A stretch of 64,000 nucleotides of DNA from Arsenophonus sp031446165 (GTDB lineage: Bacteria; Pseudomonadota; Gammaproteobacteria; Enterobacterales; Enterobacteriaceae), in assembly GCA_031446165.1 (NCBI GenBank), contig CP132905.1, forward strand, positions 434,001 through 498,000, in the 5' to 3' direction. Positions 1 through 9,462 of this stretch are shown in pieces (position 1 is the stretch's first letter; each line of letters opens with the position of its first letter). The notes beneath the pieces were generated by a model. That model did not search any database and was not told the origin of the DNA. It saw only the letters and a program-made list of their open reading frames with translations. A program made the position numbers and the translations under genes.

Positions 1-153
1 ATCACTCCTTCTGATGGTAGCAAAGATGTATTCGTTCACTTTTCTGCCATTCAAGGAAATGGATTCAAAACCCTTGCTGAGGGACAAAATGTAGAATTTA
101 CCATTGAAGATGGCTCTAAAGGTCCAGCTGCAGCGAATGTAACTGCTCTTTAA
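1..153 (+). CDS. cspC: Cold-shock protein CspC/CspE, 3' part
   Basis: The window opens inside this gene; 50 codons and the stop are present. The product is a small single-stranded nucleic-acid chaperone of the CspA family, which melts RNA secondary structure and acts in antitermination. The visible part carries the RNP2-type motif (VFVHFSAIQ, about residues 10-18) and the usual ending GPAAANVTAL. The stretch QGNGFKTLAEGQNVEF is closer to E. coli CspC than CspE, but the two differ little, so the symbol is tentative. Base composition is richer in G+C than most neighbours, typical of a highly expressed conserved gene. An intrinsic terminator follows 35 bases after the stop. Confidence 0.9.
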   Translation: MTPSDGSKDVFVHFSAIQGNGFKTLAEGQNVEFTIEDGSKGPAAANVTAL

Positions 154-187
154 GATGATTCATAAAATTAAATAAAATGGATTTTTT

Positions 188-224
188 GAAGCCTGTCACT
201 TTCATAGTGACAGGCTTCTTTTTT
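188..224 (+). terminator. Intrinsic terminator of the cold-shock gene
   Basis: A perfect 13-bp stem (188-200 with 206-218) closes a five-base loop and is followed by a run of six T. It is the strongest textbook terminator in the window. Confidence 0.92.
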
Positions 225-586
225 ATAGGTAATAATAATTGATGTTTTAGGTATTTATTAAAAATATTTTAATTTTTTATTTTTTTGCGAATCTTATTTT
301 TATCATAAAAATAAGATTCATCCATTTTTATAAAAAATAAAAAAGGATAAGCTATAAAAAAATTTTTGAAAAAAGATCAGTAGAAAAAATTTAGTATATT
401 TTTTTATGAAATGAATTATTTGCGTTTATGATTTAAATCATAGTATTAATGATTTAGTATCATGCTTTTCATGAAGACAAATGTATATTAATGATTTATG
501 TACAGATAATTCGTAATATTTGTATTAGTCACTCTAAAAAAATTATGATAATTTTACATTGTAAATAAAATTTTTATTAAAAAAAT
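225..586. other. Spacer between cspC and tmRNA
   Basis: About 360 bases of A+T-rich DNA. No reading frame, RNA or recognisable remnant was seen. Confidence 0.6.
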
Positions 587-955
587 TGGTGGAGCTGGCG
601 GGAGTTGAACCCGCGTCCAAAATTTTTACATCCTAAGTACTACATGCTTATTCTGTTTTATGTTTATTAACTAATTAATTATGAACAGAAACACTTACTA
701 ATTAGATTTAGTCTTATTATTTTAACGGATACCTCAGACTTAGGTAATCACGCGATCTCTTTTTTAAATTTGACTTCTTTTATCCCCTTCCTAAGAGAGG
801 AGGCTAGAGTAATAGAAGACGCTGCGCAGGTTATTAAGCTGCCAGTGTATATTGATTGTCGTTTGCGACTATTTTTGCGGCTTTTTACGAGGCCCACCGC
901 ACCTCGGCATGCACTTTTGGGTTTCATAAATTTCGTCGAATCCTTAATCAGCCCC
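587..955 (-). ncRNA. ssrA: Transfer-messenger RNA (tmRNA)
   Basis: The RNA rescues stalled ribosomes and tags the unfinished protein for proteolysis. On the minus strand it starts GGGGCTGATTAAGGATTCGA (from 955) and ends with the tRNA-like TPsiC arm and encoded CCA (587-589), as in E. coli. The resume codon and tag reading frame lie at 866-834 and read ANDNQYTLAA then stop; the E. coli tag is ANDENYALAA, so the protease-recognised end LAA is kept. Length is about 369 nt. It lies 46 bases downstream of smpB on the same strand, the classic rescue pair. The short frames at 748-973 fall inside this RNA and are not genes. Confidence 0.97.
834..866 (-). other. tmRNA tag-peptide reading frame
   Basis: Ten codons plus TAA encode ANDNQYTLAA. 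It follows the conserved TAGTC that precedes the resume codon in enterobacterial tmRNAs. Confidence 0.92.
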
Positions 956-974
956 AATTATTTTGTGAAGTAAT

Positions 975-980
975 ATTATA
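975..980 (-). promoter_or_regulatory. Possible -10 element for ssrA
   Basis: TATAAT on the minus strand about 20 bases before the mature tmRNA 5' end, within the smpB-ssrA gap. No convincing -35 was seen. Since tmRNA is cut from a precursor, both its own promoter and read-through from smpB are possible. Confidence 0.35.
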
Positions 981-1001
981 AAGTATATTGAAAAATATTT
1001 T

Positions 1002-1481
1002 TTATTTGTATCTATTTTTCATAATTTTATTTTTTTGTATAATCCACTCCTGTTTTTTAATGTCAGAGCGTTTATCATGTTTATTTTTTCCTTTAGCTAA
1101 AGCAATTTTTATTTTGCACCAAGCATTTTTCCAATACAGAGATAATGCTATTATAGTATGACCTGTTTGATTGATTTTTCCAAATAATAAGTCGATTTCA
1201 TGTTTATTTAATAGTAATTTACGTGTTCTTGTAGAATCATAAATTATATTAGAAGAAGCTATACGTAATGGGGTAATCGTTAAACCTAAAAGGTAAGCTT
1301 CTTTATCTTTTATTAATATATAAGTATTGCTAAAATTGACATTTCCAGCACGTAATGCTTTAACTTCCCAACCTAATAGTTTTAAACCAGCTTCAAATAC
1401 TTCATGAATAAAATATTCATATTTGGCTTTTTTGTTTACAATTATAACTTTATGATTTTTTTTTTGTATTTTTTTATTCAT
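1002..1481 (-). CDS. smpB: SsrA-binding protein SmpB
   Basis: SmpB binds the tRNA-like part of tmRNA and takes the place of the missing anticodon stem when tmRNA enters a stalled ribosome. The 159-residue product has the family's length (E. coli 160) and aligns throughout: the beta-barrel segment YEYFIHEVFEAGLKLLGWEV, then the highly conserved RTRKLLLNKHEI and SLYWKNAWCKIKIALAKGK, and the basic tail that enters the mRNA channel (KNKIMKNRYK). Its partner RNA ssrA follows directly. The neighbour ratA diverges from it, as in E. coli. Confidence 0.97.
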   Translation of the reverse strand: MNKKIQKKNHKVIIVNKKAKYEYFIHEVFEAGLKLLGWEVKALRAGNVNFSNTYILIKDKEAYLLGLTITPLRIASSNIIYDSTRTRKLLLNKHEIDLLFGKINQTGHTIIALSLYWKNAWCKIKIALAKGKNKHDKRSDIKKQEWIIQKNKIMKNRYK

Positions 1482-1603
1482 CGTAGTTAGTGATTATAAA
1501 CAATTTATTAATAAATAGCACGGTAAAAATAAAATTTTTATTGAATTTTTTATAAATTAAATTTATATTTGATATAAGTTTTATGTATTTGGTAATAATC
1601 TTA

Positions 1604-2041
1604 ATGTCAACGATTGCTTGTTCTTTTTTCATGTCTCATAGTGTAAAAAAAATTTTTAATTTAGTAAATGATGTGAATTCGTATTCTTTATTTTTACCTT
1701 ATTGTACGAATAGTCAAATATTAAATTATCATAAAAATGAAATGATAGCAGCTATTGATGTTTCTCAATATAATTTTGCTAATACTTTTATTACTCATAA
1801 TACATTTATAAAGTATCATATTATTCACATGAAATTAATAAAAGGTCCATTACATCATTTAGTAGGTCATTGGTTATTTAAATCTTTAAATAAAAATTCA
1901 TGTAAGATTAAATTTTATCTGGAAATAAAATTTACTAATCGATTTTTAGAAATAGTTTTTGAAAAAGTATTAAATGAAGTTGCAGAAAAAATTCTTGTAG
2001 CTTTTTCTAGACGTGCTGATGAGGTCTATAGTAATTTATAG
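1604..2041 (+). CDS. ratA: RatA, START-like domain protein
   Basis: The family (YfjG/UPF0083, polyketide cyclase/START-like fold) is described in E. coli as a 50S-binding inhibitor of subunit joining and is related to the coenzyme Q-binding Coq10 proteins. An ATG exists at 1583, but the frame from 1604 gives 145 residues whose start aligns without gaps to E. coli (LVNDV falls at residues 20-24). Conserved blocks are LFLPYC, GHWLFK and KIKFYLEIKFTNR. In E. coli ratA is followed by ratB; here the next 310 bases contain no ratB, so the pair has been reduced to RatA alone. Divergent from smpB. Confidence 0.88.
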   Translation: MSTIACSFFMSHSVKKIFNLVNDVNSYSLFLPYCTNSQILNYHKNEMIAAIDVSQYNFANTFITHNTFIKYHIIHMKLIKGPLHHLVGHWLFKSLNKNSCKIKFYLEIKFTNRFLEIVFEKVLNEVAEKILVAFSRRADEVYSNL

Positions 2042-2352
2042 GAGAACTATTGTTTTTTTATGAATTTTTAAGTATTTTTTAATATTAATTATTTTAATAT
2101 AATTTTATATTAAATAATATTTATTATGTTTATATTAATGTAATGATTGATTGATTTTAAAAAATAATGTTATTAAAATATTTATTAAATGTAACGTATA
2201 TTTTATGCAATTCTTATTAAAGAATAAAACAATAAAAAATTTTAGCAAATTATAAATATTAATAAATAGACATTATTATAATTGTAAAGATTAAAAATAT
2301 GTATTTTTTCAATCAATCTCTGAATTTATGCTGAAATTTTTCTGTTATTTAT
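2042..2352. other. Spacer where ratB would lie
   Basis: About 310 bases of A+T-rich DNA. E. coli has ratB here; no trace of it could be read. Confidence 0.5.
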
Positions 2353-2679
2353 TTATTTTTTCTGTATTTTAATTAAAACAGCTTTTTCATTAAAATTAAG
2401 TATTAATGTTTGTTGTTTTGTTTTTTGATGACTGATTTTTTTATAAAAAATATAATACCATGTTTGTGTCCCGAATGGTTCTTTGAGCATTGGTGTTCCT
2501 AATATATAGGTTATTTGTTCTTTAGTCATTCCTAATTGTATTTTTGCAATATCTTTTATAGTAAAATAATTACCCTGATTAATATCAGGATGATAAATAA
2601 AGTTTTCGACAACAGAACAGCTTGTTATTAAAATAACAATAAAAATTGTTAATATCTGAGTTATTATTTTATAATACAT
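2353..2679 (-). CDS. bamE: Outer-membrane assembly lipoprotein BamE (SmpA)
   Basis: BamE is a small lipoprotein of the BAM complex, which inserts beta-barrel proteins into the outer membrane. The 108-residue product starts with a hydrophobic signal ending in lipobox LITSC (lipid-carrying Cys21), followed by the family core: YHPDINQGNYFT, KIQLGMTKEQI and LGTPMLKEPFGTQTWYYIF. The C-terminus is a few residues shorter than in E. coli. Orientation relative to ratA and nadK matches E. coli, but recN, which separates bamE from nadK there, is gone. Keeping bamE implies a functioning outer membrane. Confidence 0.95.
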   Translation of the reverse strand: MYYKIITQILTIFIVILITSCSVVENFIYHPDINQGNYFTIKDIAKIQLGMTKEQITYILGTPMLKEPFGTQTWYYIFYKKISHQKTKQQTLILNFNEKAVLIKIQKK

Positions 2680-3079
2680 AAAAAGATTTATTATTTTGAT
2701 AAGAAATATATCTTATCATAATTTAATTGATTAAAAAATTATTTTTTGAATTTGTATTATGAACGTTATTCTTACTTTAAGTAAAAATAATTAAATAGTT
2801 TTAACACTTTTTTTATTAAATAATTTTATATAGAAAAATGAGTATTTTTTATTTATGTAATAATTTTTTTTTAAAATTGTGAAATTATTAAATAACAATT
2901 AATGATTGTGTATCAATTTAAATATTATCAATTATATTTAAATGGTAATGTAATATAGGTGAATTATAATATTATAATATTGAGGTATCATATAAATATA
3001 TTTCTAATATTTTTATAAAATTTAATTGATATTCATATAAAGTTATTGTTTAATTTCAGTTTTTTGGTTATTTTTTTTA
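2680..3079. other. Spacer at the lost recN position
   Basis: Four hundred bases of low-complexity A+T. By synteny recN would sit here; nothing readable remains. Confidence 0.5.
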
Positions 3080-3988
3080 TTAAAAATAAAAATGTTTTTT
3101 TGACCAACCTAGTTTAGAACTTAATACATTAAAATAATTATAATTTTTAGGGTGAATAAGATGAAGTTTTTTCTTGCTTTTTTTAATTAAAACTTCATCA
3201 TTATCATTTTTTATAGGTAAAATAATTTGGCTATCACAACTCATTTTATAGTTAATGTTCTTTTTTCTAAATTTTAATTTAATTATACTATTGCCACTAA
3301 TAACCAGTGGACGTGATGAAAGTGTATGAGGGAACATTGGTACCAAAGCGATCGCATCAAGGTTAGGAGTTAATATAGGTCCACCAGCAGAAAGAGAATA
3401 AGCAGTAGATCCCGTAGGGGTAGTAATAATAAGTCCATCTGAACGTTGAGAGAAAGCAAAACGATCATCAATATAAACATCAAATTCAATCATATGAGCA
3501 ACTTTACCAGGATGTAAGATTACTTCATTGATTGCATTACTTATTATAGATTTATTATTTTTTTTCTTCATAACATGTGTTTCCAATAAAAAACGTTTTT
3601 CTTCATAAAAATTACCTTCCAATACTTCTGTCAGTTGTTCTTTAGCATTTTCAGGTCCTAAATCAGCCAAAAAACCAAGATTACCTCTATTAATGCCAAT
3701 AACTTTACTTTCATAATACGATAAAATACGTGCAGCACCTAACATATTACCATCACCACCAACAACAATAATTAGATCTGCTTTTTTTCCTATTTCTTCT
3801 AAAGTACCTGTCATGACTTTTTTAAATTTGAGATCTTGTGCAATTCTGTTTTCAACCAAAACTTTATATTTTTTTGCTTTTAACCAATGATATAATTGTT
3901 TATGTGTTATTAATGCTTCAGAATATCGTGGATATCCTATAATGCCAATATATTTAAATAATCTTTTTTGTTCTTTTTTAGTCAGCAT
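3080..3988 (-). CDS. nadK: NAD kinase
   Basis: Phosphorylates NAD to NADP using ATP in the cytoplasm, the only known bacterial route to NADP. The 302-residue product has the GGDGN motif (77-81) with the catalytic aspartate, the NE/D region AINEVILHPG, and the glycine-rich block GLIITTPTGSTAYSLSAGGPI. It aligns with E. coli NadK to the end (LGWSKKHFYF), with a slightly longer N-terminus. It diverges from grpE, as in E. coli. Together with nadE and pnuC in this window it forms part of the NAD(P) supply. Confidence 0.97.
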   Translation of the reverse strand: MLTKKEQKRLFKYIGIIGYPRYSEALITHKQLYHWLKAKKYKVLVENRIAQDLKFKKVMTGTLEEIGKKADLIIVVGGDGNMLGAARILSYYESKVIGINRGNLGFLADLGPENAKEQLTEVLEGNFYEEKRFLLETHVMKKKNNKSIISNAINEVILHPGKVAHMIEFDVYIDDRFAFSQRSDGLIITTPTGSTAYSLSAGGPILTPNLDAIALVPMFPHTLSSRPLVISGNSIIKLKFRKKNINYKMSCDSQIILPIKNDNDEVLIKKSKKKLHLIHPKNYNYFNVLSSKLGWSKKHFYF

Positions 3989-4021
3989 CTTTTTTCTTCT
4001 TATAAGTTGATGTTTTCTTCT

Positions 4022-4049
4022 CTTGAATACACAAGTTTTATCCCCATAA
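4022..4049 (+). promoter_or_regulatory. Heat-shock (sigma-32) promoter of grpE
   Basis: CTTGAA (4022-4027), a 14-base spacer and CCCCATAA (4042-4049) match the sigma-32 consensus in both boxes and in spacing. It lies about 45 bases before the grpE start. The GC-rich -10 box stands out in this A+T-rich DNA, which argues for selection. Confidence 0.78.
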
Positions 4050-4094
4050 TAATCTAATAATCTAGATTATTGCTAAATAAATATGGAGATACTC

Positions 4095-4697
4095 ATGAGT
4101 AGTGAAGATCAAAAAATACATAATGAAGAAACTTCTCAAGAAACAGAATTTAAAGAAATAGAAAAAAATGAGAAGAAAAAAAATATTGTTGATATAAAAG
4201 AAGAAATTAAATCTATTGAAGAAGTTTCGATTGATTCTCGCATTAATGAATTAGAACAAAAATTGCTTGAATTACAAAAACGTGAACGTGAAGTTTTATT
4301 GAGATCTAAAGCAGAAGTTGAAAATATTCGTCGACGTACTGAACAAGATATTGAAAAAGCACACAAGTTTGCTTTAGAAAATTTTGCTCATGAATTGTTA
4401 CCTGTTATTGATAATTTAGAAAGGGCAATTGAAGTTGTTGATAAAGAAAATGCTGAATCCATGAAAATGCTTGAAGGTCTCGAATTGACGTTAAAATCTT
4501 TTTTAAATACTATTAATAAGTATGGTGTTGCGGTCGTAGTAGAAAACAATGTTCCTTTTAATCCAGAAGTGCATCAAGCAATGACAGCCATTCATTCTGA
4601 AAAACATGAACCTAATCAAGTAATTGATGTTATGCAAAAAGGATATACATTGAATGGACGTTTATTGCGTCCAGCTATGGTTATAGTGTCAAAATAA
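4095..4697 (+). CDS. grpE: Nucleotide exchange factor GrpE
   Basis: GrpE releases ADP from DnaK and so resets the Hsp70 cycle. The start at 4095 (MSSEDQK) is chosen over the ATG at 4083 because GGAG (4085-4088) sits six bases upstream of it and the N-terminus then matches E. coli. The 200-residue product has an acidic, low-complexity N-terminal tail, a long coiled-coil helix (about residues 45-85, with RSKAEVENIRRRTEQDIEKA), the four-helix dimer region HELLPVIDNLERA, and the beta-wing ending KGYTLNGRLLRPAMVIV. A sigma-32 promoter lies upstream. Confidence 0.97.
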   Translation: MSSEDQKIHNEETSQETEFKEIEKNEKKKNIVDIKEEIKSIEEVSIDSRINELEQKLLELQKREREVLLRSKAEVENIRRRTEQDIEKAHKFALENFAHELLPVIDNLERAIEVVDKENAESMKMLEGLELTLKSFLNTINKYGVAVVVENNVPFNPEVHQAMTAIHSEKHEPNQVIDVMQKGYTLNGRLLRPAMVIVSK

Positions 4698-4722
4698 ATA
4701 GAAAACTGATTAGATAAAAAAT

Positions 4723-4756
4723 ATGCCGCACCCAAATTTTTATGGGTGTGTGGCAT
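4723..4756. terminator. Shared terminator between grpE and ung
   Basis: A hairpin with an ATGCC/GGCAT base and a CACCC/GGGTG upper stem lies between the convergent genes. On the minus strand it is followed by a T-rich run (complement of 4716-4720), so it best serves ung; it may also stop grpE transcripts. Confidence 0.65.
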
Positions 4757-4772
4757 TAAATTGATTCGTACA

Positions 4773-5444
4773 TTATAACGATGTCCAATTAATCAATATA
4801 GACTTGTTTTTCATCAATATTTCGTTAGTTTTAGAAAAATGTTTGCAACCAAAAAAACCTTTATAAGCAGATAACGGTGAAGGATGAGATGCTCGAAGTA
4901 AAAAATGTTTTTTACTATTGATTAACTGACTTTTTTTTTGTGCATGGACCCCCCATAATAAAAAAATTACACCAATACAGTATTGATTAATTGCCATAAT
5001 TACTTTATTAGTAAATTTTTCCCAACCAAGATGAAAATGTGAATTTGCTTTACCTGATTCAACAGTTAAAACGGTATTTAATAATAATACTCCTTGTTGT
5101 GCCCAATTAATTAAACAACCATGATTTGGGTATTGAAAATTAGGAATATCTTTTTTTAATTCTTTATATATATTAGATAAAGAAGGTGGTATTGCAATAT
5201 TTTTAGGAACAGAAAATGCAAATCCATGGGCTTGATTTGGTCCATGATAAGGATCTTGTCCTAAAATAACAACTTTTATTTTGCTTAGTTCAGTATAATG
5301 AAAAGCATTAAAAATATCTTTTTTTGGAGGGTAAATTATTTTTCCTTTTTGTTTTTCTATAGTAAGATATTCTAAAATTTTACGAAAATAATCTTCTTTT
5401 TTTTCTTTATTAATAATATCAACCCATGTGGGGGTACAGCACAT
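4773..5444 (-). CDS. ung: Uracil-DNA glycosylase
   Basis: Removes uracil from DNA to start base-excision repair. The frame extends to 5474, but the ATG at 5444 has AGGAG five bases upstream and gives 223 residues, near E. coli's 229. It carries the water-activating motif GQDPYHG (62-68, catalytic Asp64), the uracil-binding LLLNTVLTV, the GVIFLLWG block, and the DNA-intercalating loop HPSPLSAYKGFFGC. Its retention alongside xthA leaves a short base-excision pathway in a genome that has lost recN and recO from their usual places. Confidence 0.96.
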   Translation of the reverse strand: MCCTPTWVDIINKEKKEDYFRKILEYLTIEKQKGKIIYPPKKDIFNAFHYTELSKIKVVILGQDPYHGPNQAHGFAFSVPKNIAIPPSLSNIYKELKKDIPNFQYPNHGCLINWAQQGVLLLNTVLTVESGKANSHFHLGWEKFTNKVIMAINQYCIGVIFLLWGVHAQKKSQLINSKKHFLLRASHPSPLSAYKGFFGCKHFSKTNEILMKNKSILINWTSL

Positions 5445-6642
5445 AATAACTCCTATAATTTTTGTAAATATCATTGGTATCTTTTAATTTAGTTATGTAA
5501 AAAATTATTATTCAATAATATTGTTTATTATTTAAATAAATTCAAAATAATATAATATGTAAAAAGAGAAACAAGTATTTTTTATGAAAAGTATACTAAA
5601 ATAAGTACTAATATTTCATTAAAGTCCAAGCAACATATAATATATTTGTATTGTTTGATGTTTTTCTACTTTTTAAGAAATGTATATTTTGTGTTAATAC
5701 ATATATAATGTTAATACATATATAATAATTCATAAGCATAAATTTTATTTTTATTAGATTAATATAGTTACAAATCTTTAATTTATTAATTTGTTTATTG
5801 TTCTAATAAACATTAGATAATTTCTATTATTCGGTAATTTTAAAATAAAAACTATAAATATTAAAAATACAATTTTTTATTTCTTATAATTTTATAAAAA
5901 TATGTGTTGATTTTTTTAAAAAATAATCTTAGAAATATTTACATCATTTTTAATGAAATTTATCAATGGAAGTATATTTATTTTTTATTAGAAATATTTG
6001 GTTGTCATAAAATTAAAAATACATATAAATATAATATTGAAATTTTTTACGATGATTTTATTGTAAAATATTGATATATAATTTTTGATAGTTATCAAGG
6101 TTTCTTTTATAAGAAAATTGATATTTTTGAAAGTATTTTTTTATATTTTTACAATTATATAAAAATATATTTTTTTAAATCAAAAAAAATATTTTAGAAA
6201 AAATGTAAAATAAATAAAAAATATAAATAAATTCTCTATTTTAATAATTTTCCTGTTAATATGTTTTACAATAAAATGATTCATTTTATATTGTTTCTTA
6301 CTAATTTAAGTTAGTATTAGTAAGGTTTATAAACATTGGTAACACAGTAATTAAAACAACTATTTTATTTCAAAATTTTACTAAAAATATTTTTTTTAAT
6401 AAAAATAGTTTTATATCATTTTAATAAAAAATTGCTATTAAAATATAACAGATAAATAAGTTTTATATATGTAAATATAGTATAAATAAAATTATTTCCA
6501 GTAAATACAGATTCAAAAATATGTTATATTTAAATTACTCTTTTTATTCATTAAAAAATTCATATTTTATTTTTAATAGATACAATATTCAACCATAATA
6601 TCAAAAATAATTTTATCAAACATTTAAGACAAAAATATAAAA
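5445..6642. other. 1.2 kb gene-free region upstream of lepA
   Basis: Very A+T-rich, with no frame above noise. In E. coli rpoE-rseABC precede lepA, so this is the likely grave of that sigma-E operon, but no residue-level trace was found. Confidence 0.5.
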
Positions 6643-8451
6643 TTGAACATAAAACATATAAGAAATTTTTCTATAATAGCTCATATTGATCATGGTAAAT
6701 CAACTTTATCAGATCGTATTATTCAAATTTGTGGTGGTTTATCTGAACGTGAAATGGAAAAACAAGTATTAGATTCTATGGATTTAGAACGTGAAAGGGG
6801 TATCACTATAAAAGCTCAAAGCGTTACTCTTAATTATAAGAACAACGATGATGAAATTTATAAACTGAATTTTATTGATACACCTGGTCATGTAGACTTT
6901 TCTTATGAAGTGTCTCGTTCATTGGCTGCTTGTGAAGGAGCATTGCTTGTTGTTGATGCTAGTCAAGGAGTAGAAGCGCAAACTTTAGCTAATTGTTATA
7001 CGGCAATTGAAATGGACTTAGCAGTTATCCCTGTTCTTAATAAAATAGATTTACCTTTTGCAGAACCAGATCGTGTAGCTACAGAAATTGAAAACATTAT
7101 TGGTATTAACGCTAAAAAAGCAGTTCGTTGTTCAGCAAAAACAGGAGCGGGAATACAAGATGTTCTTCAATGTCTTATAAAGAAAATACCAGCACCTGAT
7201 GGCGATTTTAAAAAACCCTTACAAGCATTAATTATTGATTCATGGTTTGATAATTATTTAGGAGTTGTTTCTTTAGTGCGTATAAAAAATGGCATGATTA
7301 CTAAAGGTGATAAAATCAAAATCATGAGTTCTAATAAATGTCATTATATTAATCGTTTAGGTGTGTTTACACCAAAACGCATAGATTGCCAAAAACTATA
7401 CTCTGGTGAAGTAGGTTGGGTAAGTTATTCTGTTAAAGATATTCACGGTCCAGCTGTTGGTGATACATTAACAGGTGCTTATAATTTCGCAGAAAAAGCT
7501 TTACCTGGATTTAAAAGAGTAAAACCACAAGTTTATGCAGGATTATTTACAATAGATTCTGATTCTTATGAATCGTTTCGTGATGCATTGGCTAAATTGA
7601 GTTTGAATGATTCTTCTTTATTTTATGAACCAGAAACTTCAACAAAATTAGGATATGGATTTCGATGTGGGTTTTTAGGTCTTCTGCATATGGAAATCAT
7701 TCAAGAACGTTTAGAACGAGAATATAATTTAAATATTATTACAACTGTGCCTACAGTGCTTTATGAAGTTGAATTAAAAAATAAAAAAATTATTTATATT
7801 GATAATCCTGCTAAATTGCCATCATTAAATCATATCAATGAATTACGTGAACCAATTGCTTTATGCAACATATTAATTCCTAAAGAATATCTTGGTAATG
7901 TTATTAAATTATGCATAGAAAAAAGAGGTGTCCAAATTGGTATGTTTTATTATGGTAATCAAGTAAAATTAAATTATGAAATTCCTGTTAGTGAAGTTAT
8001 TTTAGATTTTTTTGATCGATTGAAATCTATTTCGCGTGGATATGCTTCATTAGATTATAATTTTATACGTTTTCAAGTAGCTAATATGGTAAGTTTAGAT
8101 ATATTAATTAATAATGAAAAAGTTGATGATTTGACATTAATTGTTCACCGTATAAATATTGACTATTGTGCTCGTCAATTAATAAAAAAAATAAAAGATT
8201 TAATTCCCCGTCAACAATTTGATGTTATTATTCAAGCTGCAGTGGGTAAAAATATTATAACGCGTTCAACGATAAAACCATTACGTAAAAATGTATTATC
8301 TAAATGTTCTGGTGGTGATGTTAGTCGTAAAAAAAAATTATTAGAAAAACAAAAAATAGGAAAAAAAAAGATGAAAAAAATAGGTAATATTGAGTTACCA
8401 AAAGAGGTATTTCTGGCTATTCTGAATGTAAGCAAAAAAAATAATCGTTAA
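6643..8451 (+). CDS. lepA: Elongation factor 4 (LepA)
   Basis: Ribosome-bound GTPase of the EF-G family, implicated in back-translocation and in ribosome assembly. The 602-residue product has the usual length (E. coli 599). It begins at a TTG codon; no in-frame ATG lies near enough to give the conserved start IRNFSIIAHIDHGKST. GTPase motifs are AHIDHGKST (13-21), DTPGHVDFS and NKID. The LepA-specific C-terminal domain is intact and ends in LPKEVFLAILNVSKKNN. The gene opens the operon lepA-lepB-rnc-era; lepB follows after 40 bases. Confidence 0.97.
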   Translation: MNIKHIRNFSIIAHIDHGKSTLSDRIIQICGGLSEREMEKQVLDSMDLERERGITIKAQSVTLNYKNNDDEIYKLNFIDTPGHVDFSYEVSRSLAACEGALLVVDASQGVEAQTLANCYTAIEMDLAVIPVLNKIDLPFAEPDRVATEIENIIGINAKKAVRCSAKTGAGIQDVLQCLIKKIPAPDGDFKKPLQALIIDSWFDNYLGVVSLVRIKNGMITKGDKIKIMSSNKCHYINRLGVFTPKRIDCQKLYSGEVGWVSYSVKDIHGPAVGDTLTGAYNFAEKALPGFKRVKPQVYAGLFTIDSDSYESFRDALAKLSLNDSSLFYEPETSTKLGYGFRCGFLGLLHMEIIQERLEREYNLNIITTVPTVLYEVELKNKKIIYIDNPAKLPSLNHINELREPIALCNILIPKEYLGNVIKLCIEKRGVQIGMFYYGNQVKLNYEIPVSEVILDFFDRLKSISRGYASLDYNFIRFQVANMVSLDILINNEKVDDLTLIVHRINIDYCARQLIKKIKDLIPRQQFDVIIQAAVGKNIITRSTIKPLRKNVLSKCSGGDVSRKKKLLEKQKIGKKKMKKIGNIELPKEVFLAILNVSKKNNR

Positions 8452-8491
8452 TTTAACCAAATATAAATAAGTATAAAGGAGGAGAGCTTTA

Positions 8492-9462
8492 ATGGCCAAT
8501 ACTTTTTCTTTAATATTGACATTTGCAACTTTAATTACAGGTATTATTTGGATTGTCAATCGTTTTGAATCAGTATTTTTTTTAAAAAAAAAAATATTAA
8601 GAAAATAAATAGGTCTGCAAAAGCAGATAAAAAAAATTATTTAATAACAAATAGTAATCAAAGATTATTGATTAATAGTTTTTCATCTTTTTTTCCAATA
8701 TTAATTACTGTATTAATAATTCGCACATTTATTTTTGAGCCATTTCAAATTCCATCAGGATCGATGATGCCTACTTTATTAGTTGGTGATTTTATTTTAA
8801 CAAAAAAATTTTCATATGGATTGAAAGATCCTGTTACACAGACAACTTTATTCAAAGTTGGGAAGCCTAAACGTGGTGATATTGCTGTTTTCAAATATCC
8901 AAAAGACCCAAGTATGAATTTTATTAAACGTGTTGTTGGTTTGCCTGGTGATAAAATTATTTATGATCCTATAACGAAAGAATTGACTATATATCCTAAT
9001 TGTTTAACTTTAGGTTGCACAAAAAAAATACCAATTACTTATTCTTTATTTAAAAAAAGTGAATGGGTTTTATTTTTTAATACAGATTCTTCTATGATAT
9101 CGACTCAGATAGGTAGTTACCAGATTCCAGTAACCAAAACAGTTCCACATAATGCATTACGTCAATTTAAAAAAAGAGAAATATTAGATAGTATTAGTTA
9201 TGAACTACTTTTTATTCCACAAATATATGTCAATCAAAATTATAGACAATTTGGATTGCCCGATAATCAATGGATTGTACCAACCAACCATTATTTCATG
9301 ATGGGGGATAATCGTGATAATAGTGCAGATAGTCGCATGTGGGGTTTTGTACCAGAAGAAAATTTTGTTGGACGTGCTTTTTTTATTTGGTTAAGTTTTG
9401 ATAAGCATGAAAATCAATGGCCTACCGGATTACGTTTAAATCGTATTGGTACAATTAAATAA
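8492..9462 (+). CDS. lepB: Signal peptidase I, frame broken in poly(A)
   Basis: LepB cleaves signal peptides of exported proteins at the outer face of the inner membrane. It has the best ribosome-binding site in the window (AAGGAGG, nine bases before the ATG at 8492). From there MANTFSLILTFATLITGIIW matches the E. coli first membrane segment, but the frame reaches a stop at 8606. The rest, from the second membrane segment on, lies in the -1 frame and is intact to 9462: catalytic Ser in PSGSMMPTLL, catalytic Lys in KRVVGLPGDK, and GDNRDNSADSR. The switch falls in a run of 11 A (8584-8594); one extra A restores a 323-residue protein (E. coli 324). With no other lepB in view, the gene is probably needed. 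Either slippage rescues it, the assembly misses a base, or it is freshly broken. Confidence 0.9.

Noticed and set aside
748..973. Two short frames on opposite strands
   Set aside because: They fall within the tmRNA and its flank; conservation is that of the RNA, not of a protein.
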